From Diphasiastrum complanatum (taxonomy: Eukaryota > Streptophyta > Lycopodiopsida > Lycopodiales > Lycopodiaceae): 64,000 bases of DNA. The notes beneath the pieces were generated by a model that was not told where the DNA came from, did no database searches, and saw nothing but the letters and a program-made list of their open reading frames with translations. Position numbers and translations under genes: made by a program. Shown piece after piece: positions 27,737-39,186 of the stretch (positions are counted from its first letter, which is position 1; every line of letters begins with the position of its first letter). The stretch spans positions 2,624,081 through 2,688,080 of the forward strand of contig CM055113.1 in the NCBI GenBank assembly GCA_029204225.1. The letters run 5' to 3'.

Positions 27737-30700
27737 TCAGCCCCCCCTCCTAGAACCTCTAGGTCTCCCCCTAGGCCTACGTGCAGGAATGGCTGGCTCC
27801 TCCCCTGTCTCTGCATCAGGGTCCACCAGCAGGTTAGCCAGGTCATCCCCCTGTGCCTCCGCCCACATCTCCTCGTCCTCCTCTGTATCTCCCTCAACCC
27901 ACTCCTCCTCCTCCACATAGTCTGCCCCGAGCATCTCTCCACCCTCCGAGACCTCGTCATCTCCCTCCTCAGCCCTCTCCCTCTGCCTCTCTGTCCTCCT
28001 CTGCCGCCGTAAAGCCCGTGCGTCAGCCTGTGCCTGTCTGTAGAGCTCTCTATGGATCTCATCATCCATCTCCTCCTGTGTGGGTGGTGCCCGAGGAGCA
28101 GCAGCTATCGAATCCACCAAGCAAGTGTCGGGGTCCACCTGCAACCAAAAACAATACATTGTTGTTAGGCAGGTATTGTGCAACTCACTGCATATTTTGA
28201 AAGCAAATCAATTCATCAAAGCATACCAAGAAAAAAGGGGTGATGATGTGACTCACCTCGAGCATCCGCCCCTCTCCTCGTGTGCGCCTCAGCATACGGC
28301 CGTTGGTGTTCACAAACACCAACCGCCTACACTGCTCGATGGACAACCTGTTCCTCTTATGCGTGTGATACAAGGCCCAGGTGCTCCAATTCCGCTCACA
28401 AGCTCCTGCAGAACAGTCCTGTGCAAGGACTCTCTCAGCCAATCGCCTCAGGTCACCTGTGTTGGGCCCGTGGATGCACCACCATGTAACGGGCCTCAGC
28501 TGATCCTCCCTCCGCCGACTCTGCTCTCCATCGAAAGGAAACTGGAAGCGCTCAAATGCGAGCAGCTGGCTTGCAATGTTGGCCAGCATCAGACCTATTG
28601 GCAAAAGGAAAAACATGGCACATGTAAGACCCCTCAAATTCAGACACTACCAATGAGTACAATACTGCAGTAACATTGCTACCAAATGATTTCTCACACG
28701 TACCTGGTCCGGGCCATACGCGCTCCATGTACTCCACCCATCCCCGGTGCAGCTCCGAATCGTCCCTCTCTCGTGTAGAGCGCCACAAGGGGTGTAACAT
28801 GTGGGCTACAGCGTGGATGGGTCGGTGGAAGTAGTCCCATCTGGCCTCCCAGATGCGTGAGATCTCGCTCCTCCTGCAGCAGACAAATTACAACAATCAC
28901 TAAACCATAGCATAAAAGAAACGCATCAGACTCGAGTGAGAAACAACAAACTAGACACTGAAGAGTCATACCTATGCTCGTCCAAGGCTGACAACAGAAT
29001 CCCCTCGCCGATGCGCTCCATGAACTCGTAAATGAGACCGAGGGTGCACCCCTCACGGTCTACCAGACGCAGCACTCTGTAAATGGGTAGTAGGATCCCA
29101 CTAATCTCCTCAACAGCTCTCCAGAACTCGTCGCCGTACACAGTGGACTGGAAAAATGCCGAATGGGGGAGGTCTGTAAAGTCCCGGAAGGCCACGCTGG
29201 AAACCATCCGCCGCAATGCATCCTTCACCACCACCAATCGCTCTAGCACCAAGAAGTAAAACGCAAAGCGTGTGGGTGCGGGCTTCTTCAGGTTTAGGGT
29301 GGAGAAGGTGCAGAACAGGGCCAACACACGCCTCTTCCTGGTGACAAAAGTGACAAGGCGCATGGCCGTAGAAGTGATCTGCAACACAAACACCCAGTAA
29401 AAAAGTTTAGACAGTAGTTGAGACGTGGTTAGCAGCATCGAAGGAAGAAAGCATAGCAAATAGAACAAACTATACCTCTCTGATCCATGGAAGCGCACAT
29501 AGGTCATGGATGAGCAAGTCTATGCAATGTGCAGCACAGGGTGTCCACACAATGCTGGGGTGCTCCCTCATCATAATCTCGCCCATCCGCTTGCAGTTCG
29601 AGGCGTTGTCGGTGACAACCTAAACCACGTGCTCATCTCCGATGTCAGCAATAACATCTCTAATGACCTCCCATATGAAATCGGCTGTGATGGCGTCACC
29701 ACCTCGAGTGGCATCCACGCCACGTAGGAATACTGTGCCAAGCGGGCAAGAAACCAAGACATTGATGACGGATCGCCGACGAATGTCGGTCCATCCATCG
29801 CTCAGTATCGTGCATCCATACCTGTCGCAAAACACCCATTAGCTACATGCAAAAATTACGGCACCAGTAAATCCTAAACACATGCAAAGAGATTACAAAG
29901 ACAAGTTACTTACTGCTGCCAAGCTGAGCGAATGGAACTCAACTCCCGCGTGATGGTCTCCTCCTCCTGACGAAGCAACCTCCCTCGTAGTGCCTCTCGC
30001 CTGGGAGGTGTCCATGTAGCATCCACGGCCGCCATCTGTGCACAGAACTCCCTGAACACCCAAGTTTCAGCAACAGCAAAGGCAATGCCGCACTCGTAAA
30101 AGAACTGGCCACACAGTCGAGTGCAACGGGCCTGCTGCTCTCTCTGCCAGCCGCATCGATCAAGGGTCTGCTGCCTGGGCCTAACCCCTCTCTGCTGTGT
30201 ATATGGTGCTCGTGGTCTGGCATGCCCAACGGATGGCTGATCTGTGGGTGTGTCACTCTCTCTGGCAACATCTGCCGAAGCATGTGGTGCATCTGTTGCC
30301 GAGGAGGGTCGAGAAGCACCCGCTGCTGCTGAACCAACATGCTCATCTGATGGTCCTGCTGCTGCTGCGGATGGAACTGAAGGTGCTCTTCTGGGCCTTG
30401 CACCTGAACCATGCTCTGCCCGTGCTGTACTGGGCCCTGCAGCTGTACCATGCTCTGCCCGTGATGTACTGGACCCTGCACCTGTACCATGCCCAACCCA
30501 TGATGTACTACGCCCTGCAGCTATACCATGCCCTGCCCGTGATGTACTGGGCCCAATATCCATGGTAGGCCCTGCCTGTCTGCCTGTGAGCCCTCCTGCA
30601 TGCCTACCTGTAGCTGCTCCTGCTGCCTGTCCCTGTCTAGAACCCTGTGATGCAGTACCGGGCCCGTACATGGTAGACAACCTCTGCAGATCCTCATCAG

Positions 30701-30908
30701 AAATCCTGGGGCAATCAGATATGCCCAATGTCCGCCCATCTGGCCCTCTGACCCGCAGCAAGTGAGCCCTAACCCTGGTGAGTGATCCCGTGAAGTGACC
30801 ACCGCAATGCAAGCATCTCCATCTGCGGGTGCCTGAGCCATGGTGTGTGCCCACATCCCCGTCGGTAAGCTCAACCTCGGCCCAAAGGCCTCGGTCCCGC
30901 ACTGGCAT
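27737..30908 (-). pseudogene. hAT transposase (BED finger, DUF659, hAT dimerisation), six exons, one stop
   Basis: Exons on the - strand are 30908-29914, 29821-29476, 29378-28972, 28873-28704, 28594-28257 and 28138-27737. All inferred introns have GT-AG ends, for example CA|GTAAGTAA and GCGACAG|GTATGG. Exon 1 has a BED-type zinc finger (RWRCLHCGGHFTGSLTRVRAH), four 13-residue repeats and a disordered Pro/Ala/Gln region. Exon 2 is DUF659: YGCTILSDGWTD, VVTDNASNCKR, PCAAHCIDLL. Exon 5 holds the dimerisation block with WWCIHG and CSAGACERNWSTW. Exon 6 is acidic. One in-frame TAG (29620-29622) sits where VVQVVTDNAS is usual. The protein would cut and paste the transposon. Confidence 0.85.
30395..30565 (-). 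repeat. 39-bp tandem repeat in hAT exon 1
   Basis: Four consecutive 13-codon units encode STSRAGHGIAAGR, STSWVGHGTGAGS, STSRAEHGTAAGP and STARAEHGSGARP in the linker after the BED finger. The repeat is recent enough to be obvious at DNA level and lies in a disordered region. Confidence 0.8.
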
Positions 30909-30999
30909 CGTATCAACTCGACCCTAAACCTGCAAACAACAAATAATCAGGCAAACGTTCAGTAGAAAAAAAAATACATTGCATTGAACAACATTACCG

Positions 31000-32800
31000 A
31001 GCTCAAATAGAGCTCAAAATACCAGAGCATACATCAGAACGATTCCAGTTCACACATTATATCAAGTGCCAAAGAAGAACATGAGATTAGGGTGTGGGAT
31101 AGAATAATTTCTGTATGAGGGATAACAGGCGACTGACGTTAGCGTCGGAGTCCGTGCAGGCATAAAGGAGTGCAGTGTGGGCCTAAACCGCGCCCCTAGC
31201 AGATGTTTGCACGATGGTCCACGCCTAAACCCTAAAAAGTATGGAATCAGGGCATGAAAATTGAAATTTGTGATACGGACGTAGACGGGCGGAACGGAGG
31301 TCATAGGAGTCTGTGCAAGCATGTGGAAATGCATTCTAGGCTCAGACATCACCTCACTCGGTTTCCAACAAGCCATTCTGTGGAAATGGCCAAAATACAC
31401 AAGCATTTGGAATGTGGTGTTCAAATCTCGCTAGGCGTGTCGTGACCGATAGTGGGAGTATAACGATGAAAAGAGGGTATGAGTTCTTGACTACTCGCCA
31501 GACTGAAATTGCAATAATATTGCGCAAATCGATTTCCAAAAATAGTTGGATTATTAAAATCGATCAAAAGGCCACTAAAAAATCTTTTCCCAAGCATAAA
31601 GGATGGCAAGGCCATCCTTTCTTATGGCTACAATTGTTTTAAGGGTCACATGTTTTATGGGTTGTAATATGCTTTAAATAGATTTGGCTGCAATTTTATT
31701 CTAAGAATTATTTGTGGCAAGTCATGCATTTTCTTTACTGGTCAATGGTAATCTACAGGCAAAATCCATGCGGATTATGCCAGTTAGGATAGTTGCAACA
31801 TTCTCCTCATAAAAACTCTGGAGGAATGCAAATCTTTACATGATTTAACGCACCTATGAATGAACAAGAAAGGGTTGTGCAAATACTTTACGTATGGAAG
31901 GATAATCTCTTTTTTTACCTTTATTGAAAATAATGACCAGTTTCATGGTTACAATTGTTCAATAGTTGTGCTTCATCCATGTCAACAAGGCTCGAGCAAC
32001 ATCACATTAGAGTTTATCAAAGTACGATTGGAGCGTGCGGCAACACGCATCAGTAAGGCTAATAAAGCCTGGTCCTACTTTTGTTAAGCTACATTATTGG
32101 CATAGGCATTTCAACATATTTGAAATGTATATGTGACATTGAATGTTTAAGAGGCCTAAGTGCTAAGTAGCTAACTTTGGACATTGCCTTACCCTTTGAT
32201 CGAGGCCTTAGAAATAACTTAAATAAAGGGAGGTAATTGTCCGTTGTTCACTTTATTGTTGACCTTCCGCCTCCCAATGACTCTTGATTGATTGATTGTC
32301 TAGTTTCATTTGTACACATTGTACTAAGAGGAGAGTTCCTCTCTTTGCTAATAGAAGCTCTAGTTGCTATCTTTTGTTGATTTCTTTGTATACTCTGATT
32401 TTCAACAACAATGAGCCCCTGGGATTGAGCAGAACCTCATTGCATGGCGGACTAGTCTCTTTTTGAAAACTCCGATGAGCCTTAGGGGTGAGACATAACT
32501 TCAAAAGTGACACAGACACTAGCAGAGATCTACAAAAAGATTCATTCAAGTACATCGAACTTGAGCAGAAATTTTACTTGCTCATAACAGTGCTCCCTTT
32601 TTGTAAAAGCAACTCAAGAATCACTCTATCCCATGATTTGATCATGAAATTTGAATCAAGTCAAAATTTTCACCAACATAAAGTCATGTAAATTTTCTAA
32701 ATAAAGTCTTATCAAGGATGTAATTTTTGTGGACTGGACTTTTAAACCATGGAGTAAGTGTCTATTTTGGTTCAAAAATCTTCGACAAATGAAAAATAAA
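31000..32800. other. Unassigned intergenic DNA, possible LTR remnant near 32160-32410
   Basis: There is no convincing gene. About 32160-32410 has LTR-like features: a TAAATAAAGGGAGG stretch, a CTCTTTGCTAATAGAAGC segment and an end at TTTTCAACA followed by TGAGCCCCTGGGATTGAGC. I found no second copy and no matching primer site, so the call is weak. The rest could include introns or the lost 3' part of the host gene at 32825-33609. Confidence 0.25.
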
Positions 32801-32824
32801 TACATTCAGCAGACACATGCATAC

Positions 32825-33609
32825 CTTTCCCAAGCTCCGCAAGGTCTGGCAAAGCTTCCTCGATGCGCTTTTTATCACGCAGTCTTTTCAACCCCTCTTC
32901 ATCATTTTGTTTCGCACGGACCTGACACGACAAGAATCTAAACCTCATATATACATTTTTGTTTTCTTGAAATATCTTGTATGTCCTCATTGTGCAACTA
33001 AGTCGAGTCAAACTCAGAACCTCGAGGAGAGGAAAGGAGACCTTCACGAACATGCCAATTATTGGAATTTGGAGGACATATATACATATTTGCAATCATT
33101 ATAATAATATTTTGTAGAAATTTACAAGTTTGTAGTATACTATTATCATGATTACTATTTGATTGTACAAATACTATTATGACCAGAACAATAATATAAT
33201 TTTAATACCAAAACATAATAGCAACGATAAAGATTGACTATAATGACAATAACATTCACAATTGTACATATTCAAGCTAGATACCAGAAATACATAAATG
33301 TTGATTGTAGATATCTGAGATACCAAAGCAATAAATATAATTTTAAAATGTAAGGAAGGCAGTAAAATCGAAAGGATTAGAAACCCCAAACCGCATTCAT
33401 ACCTGATAACCTAAACCGATTTTTCTTTCCACGACTGCCAAGCCAAGAGTGCTGGTGGGTATGGAAGGCCTCAGAAAGTGCAAACATCCGGTGTGAGGAG
33501 AAGCAGAGGGGGTTTGTGTTGCCATTGAATGAATCTGGCAGGGGTTTTGTGAACCAGAAAGTTGTTTCCATGCAAACACGCCCACAGAAACAAGAGCAGC
33601 AGATGCCAT
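32825..33609 (-). CDS. Host gene fragment, putative plastid-targeted protein (exons 1 and 2)
   Basis: Exon 1 (33609-33403) starts MASAALVSVGVFAWKQLSG and is rich in Ser, Ala and Thr with few acidic residues, like a chloroplast transit peptide. It ends TTATCAG|GTATGA. Exon 2 (32921-32825) begins after a GTGTCAG acceptor and reads VRAKQNDEEGLKRLRDKKRI then EEALPDLAELGK, ending GGGAAAG|GTATGC. The 69-codon exon 1 and exon 2 join in phase 0. The charged helical exon 2 looks conserved, but I cannot name the family. Later exons were not found to the left, so it may be truncated or have long introns. Confidence 0.5.
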
Positions 33610-33819
33610 AGCGCTAAGAATGCAATGCCCCTTTTCTGTCTCGCAGCTTTCTGCTTCAAGAAATCTTCAAAAAGGGACGGCCACGCTTAACCTCCATAGC
33701 AGAAACAGCAGCAGCAAAGCTTTGCATCAAATGTATGATCAGAGATAAAAATCTTCCCCGTCTCTTAGGAGGACGATCAAGGTTTATGCCTACCGTTGGA
33801 TCTTTCCAAGAGCATTGAG

Positions 33820-33835
33820 ATTTTGCCACGTCCGC
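33820..33835 (-). promoter_or_regulatory. ACGT-core element upstream of the host gene
   Basis: On the - strand GGACGTGGCA lies about 215 bp upstream of the ATG at 33609. It matches the G-box/ABRE-like ACGT core common in plant promoters. Position fits a promoter, but function is only inferred. Confidence 0.3.
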
Positions 33836-33984
33836 ATCACTAAAATATGGTAAAGTGATAATTTTAACACTCGTCAAGGATGTGCTATTATGGAATGTGG
33901 CCGTTCGGATGACAGTTGGGCCGATTGAGAGTCTCTTAGCCATGCATTACGTGCATCTCTAATCTCATTTTTACGTTTTTAATG

Positions 33985-34235
33985 AAGAAAAGGGAGGAGT
34001 CTCACAAAACGGATTCTGTGTGCCTCCTTTTTCTTTCTGTTTTTGCAAATTTTTCTCACATGCAGCTTCTGGAAGAAAAGGGAGGCATCCTCACACAACA
34101 AAATCTGTGCGCCTCCTTTTTCTTTCTTTATTTGAAAAAATTTTAGCATGCACCTTCTAGATGTCGGAAGGTGCATGTAAGAAAATTTTACTTTCTTTTA
34201 CATGCACTTTCCATGCGGAAGGTGAGTGCAATAAA
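33985..34235. repeat. Tandem ~90-bp repeat and GCACCTTC/GAAGGTGC hairpins
   Basis: Two imperfect ~90-bp units start GGGAGGAGTCTCACA (about 33990) and GGGAGGCATCCTCACA (about 34079), each containing a GCCTCCTTTTTCTTTCT block. They are followed by inverted repeats GCATGCACCTTC...GAAGGTGCATG (34144-34177) and a second TGCACTTTCC...GGAAGGTGAGTGCA. A related pair of hairpins occurs at about 61895-61980. Confidence 0.65.
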
Positions 34236-34305
34236 AAATTACAACAAAAAAGTTATTATAGAAAAGTAAACATTGAAATCACGGCAAGGAAGCTTGCCTC
34301 CTCGA

Positions 34306-34366
34306 GGCATTCCGCTCGAGGAAGGGCTTATGTCCTCGGGCGGATGCCCTTCCTGGGCGGAATGCC
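34306..34366. repeat. Strong nested inverted repeat
   Basis: GGCATTCCGC (34306-34315) pairs with GCGGAATGCC (34357-34366). Inside it GAAGGGC (34321-34327) pairs with GCCCTTC (34346-34352). The segment is GC-rich against AT-rich surroundings and would make a stable hairpin. No miRNA or tRNA identity is apparent. Confidence 0.65.
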
Positions 34367-34637
34367 CTCGAAGGGGAGCTCTCCCTCCCCCTTGATGCAC
34401 TCTTGGGATGGGTCTTCAGTTTGGGAAGTGCAAGCCTTGTCAAACATATGCATTTATGAAAGCGTGCACTTTTGGGATATTCTAGTAAAGTTAGTTCCCA
34501 GATATTGTGCACATCCTGAAACCACTTTCTTTTATATCCGTGATGTAAGCTTACAGTTCTTGGATGTGTATATATGGATTTGAATGACATCTTGGAAGTT
34601 GAGACAAAAAATGACACGTGGCCATGCGCTCTAGCTC

Positions 34638-34639
34638 GT

Positions 34640-34701
<62 letters not shown>
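34638..34701. repeat. (CT)n microsatellite
   Basis: About 30 CT units are preceded by a CACGTG G-box (34614-34619). No gene is attached to either. Similar CT/GA tracts occur in the Copia-A LTRs and at both LINE ends. Confidence 0.9.
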
Positions 34702-34892
34702 ACAAAAAAGCCAGTAGCACAACATGGAACAAAAAAAATCTTCACATACTAAAAAACAAATTAACAATGCCAAAATTCATTTGTGTTACAACACATTTTG
34801 AAAACGTCTCTACATACAACCAACTACTTCATGTCCCATCCCTCTTGAAAATTACCATATACATAGTGTCAGGCGATCTGAATAAGAGTGGT

Positions 34893-35164
34893 TGATGTGT
34901 CAATAATCAGATAAGCAACATCAAGCATTCACCATAAGCAATCACCAGAGGAGGAGGAAGAACACGCACTCTCACTCAACACTCTATTACACTGTATTGC
35001 ATACTGAATGTAAAATGTACAAATAAACCCTGAACTCCGATAGAGAGAGAAAACCTAGGAGTAGACTACGGCTAGTCACAGCTGGTAATAGCAGTCAATA
35101 ATAAAGTGCATCGTGAACAGTAACTAAGAAGTGTAACAATGAAGTTTATCATTGATTTCTAACA
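34893..35164 (-). repeat. Copia-F 3' LTR
   Basis: On the - strand it runs from TGTTAGAAATCAATG to GACACATCA (272 bp, TG...CA). The polypurine tract TTGAGGGAG lies directly upstream (35165-35173 on the + strand). No second LTR remains. Confidence 0.75.
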
Positions 35165-35173
35165 CTCCCTCAA

Positions 35174-35785
35174 TTATAAATTACATTTTTCTATTCCTAG
35201 TAGAGGTACAAAACTTTTCAAATTTACATCTATCTAATGACTTAGTAAAAAAACAAGATCAATCGCTCCATCAAGGATTTTCTCTCGAACAAAATGATAA
35301 TGTATTTCGATGTGCTTGGTTCGAGCATGTAAAACTGGATTTTTGGCAAGGTGAATGCAGCTTTTATTGTCGCAAGATATAGTAGTCGCATCCACCTATG
35401 GTTAATCTAAATCCACAAGCAATCTTTGTAACCATACCGCTTCTTGTATAGCATTGTTGAGTGCTCGATATTCAGCTTCCGTCGAGGATAAGACTACTAT
35501 AGGTTGCTTTTTGCTGCTCCGAAACTGCAGCTGTACCATAACTGAATGTATGACCACTTGTAGATCTTCTATCATCAATATTACATGCTCAATCTACATC
35601 TGTATATCCTACCAATATTGGCGCTTAAGCCTGATCATACTTCAAACCAAAATTCAATATCCCTCGAATGTATCTGAAAATACGTTTAACAGACTTCCAG
35701 TGTGCTTGACTAGGATCCTGCATAAATTGACTAACAACACCAACAGCATAAGAAATATCAGGTTGTGTGTGTGTCAAATAATGCC
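35174..35785 (-). pseudogene. Copia-F RNase H and RT tail, truncated
   Basis: The - strand encodes a decayed Copia C-terminus: a SGHTFSYGTAAVS segment, CDNKSCIHLAKNPVLHARTK and HIEIHYHFVREK, ending shortly before the PPT. Multiple stops are present. Around 35785 it joins the 3' part of Gypsy-X ORF-X, so the rest of the element was deleted by rearrangement. Confidence 0.8.
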
Positions 35786-38530
35786 AACAGAGTCAAGTCT
35801 TTTGCAAAAAGTGTCGATTGTCTCACTGTCGGATTGGGAGAATGTATATACTCCCACTGGTACGCTTGTAATGCCCAATGGAAATCCACTGATATGTCCC
35901 AAGTGTAAGGTTGATGGATGATTGGCTAATTTGGCATATGGATAGTAATTTTGTTTATGGCCAATCCCAAATCCTTCCACCTATTCCTGCATGGCATCGG
36001 TACATAATATGGATCTACATGCAATTGACGAGGGCTAGCCACATAGCTCCTAATAGATTCTCGAATTTCTCAAAAATGGTAACTCTCCAAGCTGGCTGCT
36101 CTCCCAATGCAGGTATTTTATCCAATTCCTTGTTGGCCTCTATTTCGGAGGTCTTAAACTTAAGGACCTAACCACCACACGGGGACCCATGAGGATGTTG
36201 CGCTAGAAAACTTTGAATCTGGTCCTCGATGCTGATTGGTCTTCTGAATAATGGTGTGGTCCTTGATAAAGATGGACCCAGTTGCACTGCACGTGGAACT
36301 AGCTATTCTTCTTCAATTTCTGGGGCTCTACCCTGGTCCATGCCCGAATTCAACCATGTATCCATTGGTGCTTCAGCTTGGTGTGAAGGAGAGAATTGCA
36401 GCATGATCGGAACTGGGATCTGAGGTCCAGCTTCCAACACCTGAGCGGCAGCTTTTTCGTAGGCATTGATGGTTGCTTTAGCCTTTGCCAACTCAGTTGA
36501 AGCTGCACTTTTGAATTTGTCAAAGCGGCCTTAGAATTCCTGAAACGCCACTTTGTGAGTTTCAATTTTTTGGAACAAATATGCGATCTCCGTCGAAATT
36601 ACTGGATGATCTGGTATTTGCGTCTGAAGATACGCGTCACGCTCAAGGGTTGTCGCATCCAATCACCTTGCAGACGTGTGCAATCTTGCTTTGCCATCTG
36701 CAGTTGACCATGTAGCAGCTACACTTGTTGCTTTGCATCCTGCATGGCCTTGTCCACCTTATCTTGAGCGGTTGTCAGGGCATTCTACAGTGAGCTAACA
36801 TATTCTTCCAGGCGATCAGCCAGTTGTTGTGCCATCTTCTTCTCAGCTTCGGATTTATCTTTATGTTGTTTGGCAATCTTCAACTCTCTGTCCAACTGAA
36901 TAATTTTTTGGCTGATGAGAGTATTCTCCGATCCCATATCTGATATTCGCTACTCCATTTCTTTTTTCTTATCCAGCATAGACTGGATCACTTGTGCAAA
37001 GCTTGAGACCAAACCGAGAGCATCACCAGAATCTACTGTTGTGGAGGTGGTAGCAACAGAAGGACCTGGTGGTATTGTCCTTGGTTGGCGTGGAACAGGT
37101 GCCTATAACTCTTCTTCTTCAAAGAGGTCCTCCTCTTCATAGCCCTCAGGCATTGTGGCGTCGAACTGCTTTGGTGATTTGACAGCTTGCTCGACCCAAA
37201 GTGTGGCTGGTGCGGCTTCAGCTTGAGGTTGCTGGGGTAGTTGGAATGAATCTTCAACACCAGTAGTAGTATCATGGAACTGTTCGAATCCTCTTCCAGG
37301 GGATTGGAGTTCAAAGGGCGCAGGGCTCTGGGGCATTTCGAAAACTTATGTGGCCCCAAGGGAGTCGGAATCATCGAACATATCCATAAAATACTATGTA
37401 TTTGGGGAAACAGCTTCTGTGGGTGAGATGGCCTGGGCAGCTATGATGGGAATGGTAGTCCCAATGAGAGGAAGCAGAGGTGAGGGAAGCATCAAAGGTG
37501 GGGGGAATAGGGAGTTCAGTGCGAACAGCAGTAGGGAGCGGAAGTGCAGCTGACGATGTCTGCCTAGTACAACGTCGTGACACAGAAGGCAAGTCAAGAA
37601 TGACGATCTCGCTACGTGGATGACGTCGACTATGTGAACTGGAGGCCTGGTGAGATGACTCGGCCAGTGCTTCTTCATAAATAGAAAGCACATAATCCAG
37701 GCGAAACCCATAAATTTTATTTTCAAGGTGGGAGGCTGGTAGGAGAGATAACAAGGGGTCAGTAGCAAACTGCTGGTTGGTGTTGCTCTTAATGGCTAGT
37801 TTGAGCTCACCAAACAAAGTCTTGAATCAGTTATATGGTTTCAGAGGGGCCTTGGATATCTTGACATATGACTCAACTATCCTATGCAAGATCTGAGAAG
37901 TAATGCGGTCTTTCCTGAGGTTGCCAACCATTAGGAAATTGCTAAGGAGTTGAGTAGCGGCATGTATGGCAGGCTCAGTAATGGCTTCTAAGAGGTAGCC
38001 ATCATTGGTCCAATGCAAATCATTTGTAAGGTCAATATAAGACTTAATAGCCTATTTGGTTTGCTTATGGTTTGGTGAGGCTTGGGTACCAGATGCTATC
38101 CCTATGGCAGCAAGGGCGGCCTCAGTCACGCACCTTGTGTATGGCTCCCTGGAAAGTGTTGTAAAACTTGGATTTCTCCTCCTTCCAAGTACTGAAGGCA
38201 AGAGTGATAAAATCCATGTTGATTCTCCCTGAAAAGGCTCTTTCATGAATACCCATTGCAGTAAGTAGAGGCTCCGCAAGGGTCATCCACTGAGCGACCA
38301 TGCTTGTGCTAGGAAGGAACATGATATCCGTTGCAGTTGGGACATCACGATGGATAGTATAACGAGGTGACTAGGATGTATCTGTGGAAGACATGATGAT
38401 CGGAAACAAAAAGTAATACGCAAGTGTATAACAAAAAATAGTTCAAAAATTTTTGAAGGCTTTGGTCGCTGGAAAAATTGGTGAGGAATGAATCGAATTC
38501 AGCCAACTTATAGATGAATTTGGAGGGTCC
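35774..38530 (-). pseudogene. Gypsy-X ORF-X, copy 1 (extra 3' ORF, unknown function)
   Basis: The - strand frames match ORF-X copy 2 (51510-54436) along their length. They include STSMVAQWMTLAEPLLTAMG, HERAFSGRINMDFITLAF, TEAALAAIGIASGTQASPN, DLHWTNDGYLLEAITEPAIH, FLMVGNLRKDRITSQILHRI, an acidic YEEEDLFEEEEL patch, a coiled-coil region (about 36750-37000) and SDSETIDT near the end. There are many frameshifts and stops, including TGA at the PYNWFK tryptophan. It lies downstream of integrase in the same orientation. The final C-terminal part and the 3' LTR are missing. Confidence 0.75.
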
Positions 38531-38594
38531 ATTACACTGAATACTAGTTTGGCTTATCAATTATGAACTACAATTTGCAGGCTTGTATAGTTTT

Positions 38595-38965
38595 GTGAAG
38601 GTAGGCTATAAAAATCTTGGCGAAGGTTTCTGAGGCTTTGAACCTATTCGGCAAACGTTCTCTAGGGTTGGCGAAGGATGAACCTTCGCCCAAGAGGTTC
38701 CTTCGCCCAAGTACTGTCATAAATGCAAATTTGCAAGATCTGAACCATGGCCAACCTAATTTTGGCATTTTAAGATGATCTAGCATGTCAGCGAAGGTTC
38801 CTAAGAAGAGTAAGGTGCTCAACGAAGGTTCTCAAAATGGCATATTGTTGATCATTCGCCTCACTCAAAAAAGGGACTTTTTCTGGAAAAGGACCTTCGC
38901 CCAACTCAATATAGATATATCTGAAGTGAATGTACAATCTAAAAGCTCAACGAAGGTTTTCAATA
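38595..38965. repeat. Dispersed GCGAAGGTT motif cluster
   Basis: At least seven copies of (G/A)CGAAGG in either orientation occur in about 370 bp between integrase and ORF-X, near 38618, 38668, 38684, 38698, 38793, 38823, 38898 and 38950. One pair, GCGAAGGATGAACCTTCGC, forms a hairpin. Copy 2 retains a few (51180-51270). Confidence 0.6.
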
Positions 38966-39186
38966 TTGTATAGACAGCATATGACCGAAACAGTGAAGTC
39001 AGTTTCCATCAAAAATATTTTTCTTCCTCTTTTTTCATTCTGATGATTTTTCTGACTTTTGCTCATCAGCCTTTTTTTTTTTTTTTTTTTTGTCTTTTCC
39101 AAACAAAACTCAACATTTAAATATTGAAAACAAAAAATTTGAAAAACAAATAAAATTAAAAAATCATTTAGATCATGCTTGTTGAA

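Larger units (their letters stand above)
21729..31000 (-). mobile_element. hAT-superfamily DNA transposon (right end not found), with LINE nested in 3' flank
   Basis: The six-exon transposase at 27737-30908 and the palindrome-rich left end suggest one element. The LINE at 22158-27201 is inserted between the gene and the left end, within its TSD ACAACCATA. The right terminus could lie anywhere from about 31000 to 31450, or be lost. No 8-bp TSD was identified. Confidence 0.5.

Noticed and set aside
27318-28200. Long + strand frames (Pro/Leu/Ser-rich) opposite the hAT gene
   Set aside because: They mirror the GC-rich exons of the transposase and show low-complexity composition; the - strand carries the known domains and splice sites.
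30197-30765. + strand frames rich in Leu/His/Met opposite hAT exon 1
   Set aside because: Products of the 39-bp repeat read on the wrong strand.
34551-34745. Glu-Arg repeat protein on the - strand
   Set aside because: Translation of the (CT)n microsatellite.
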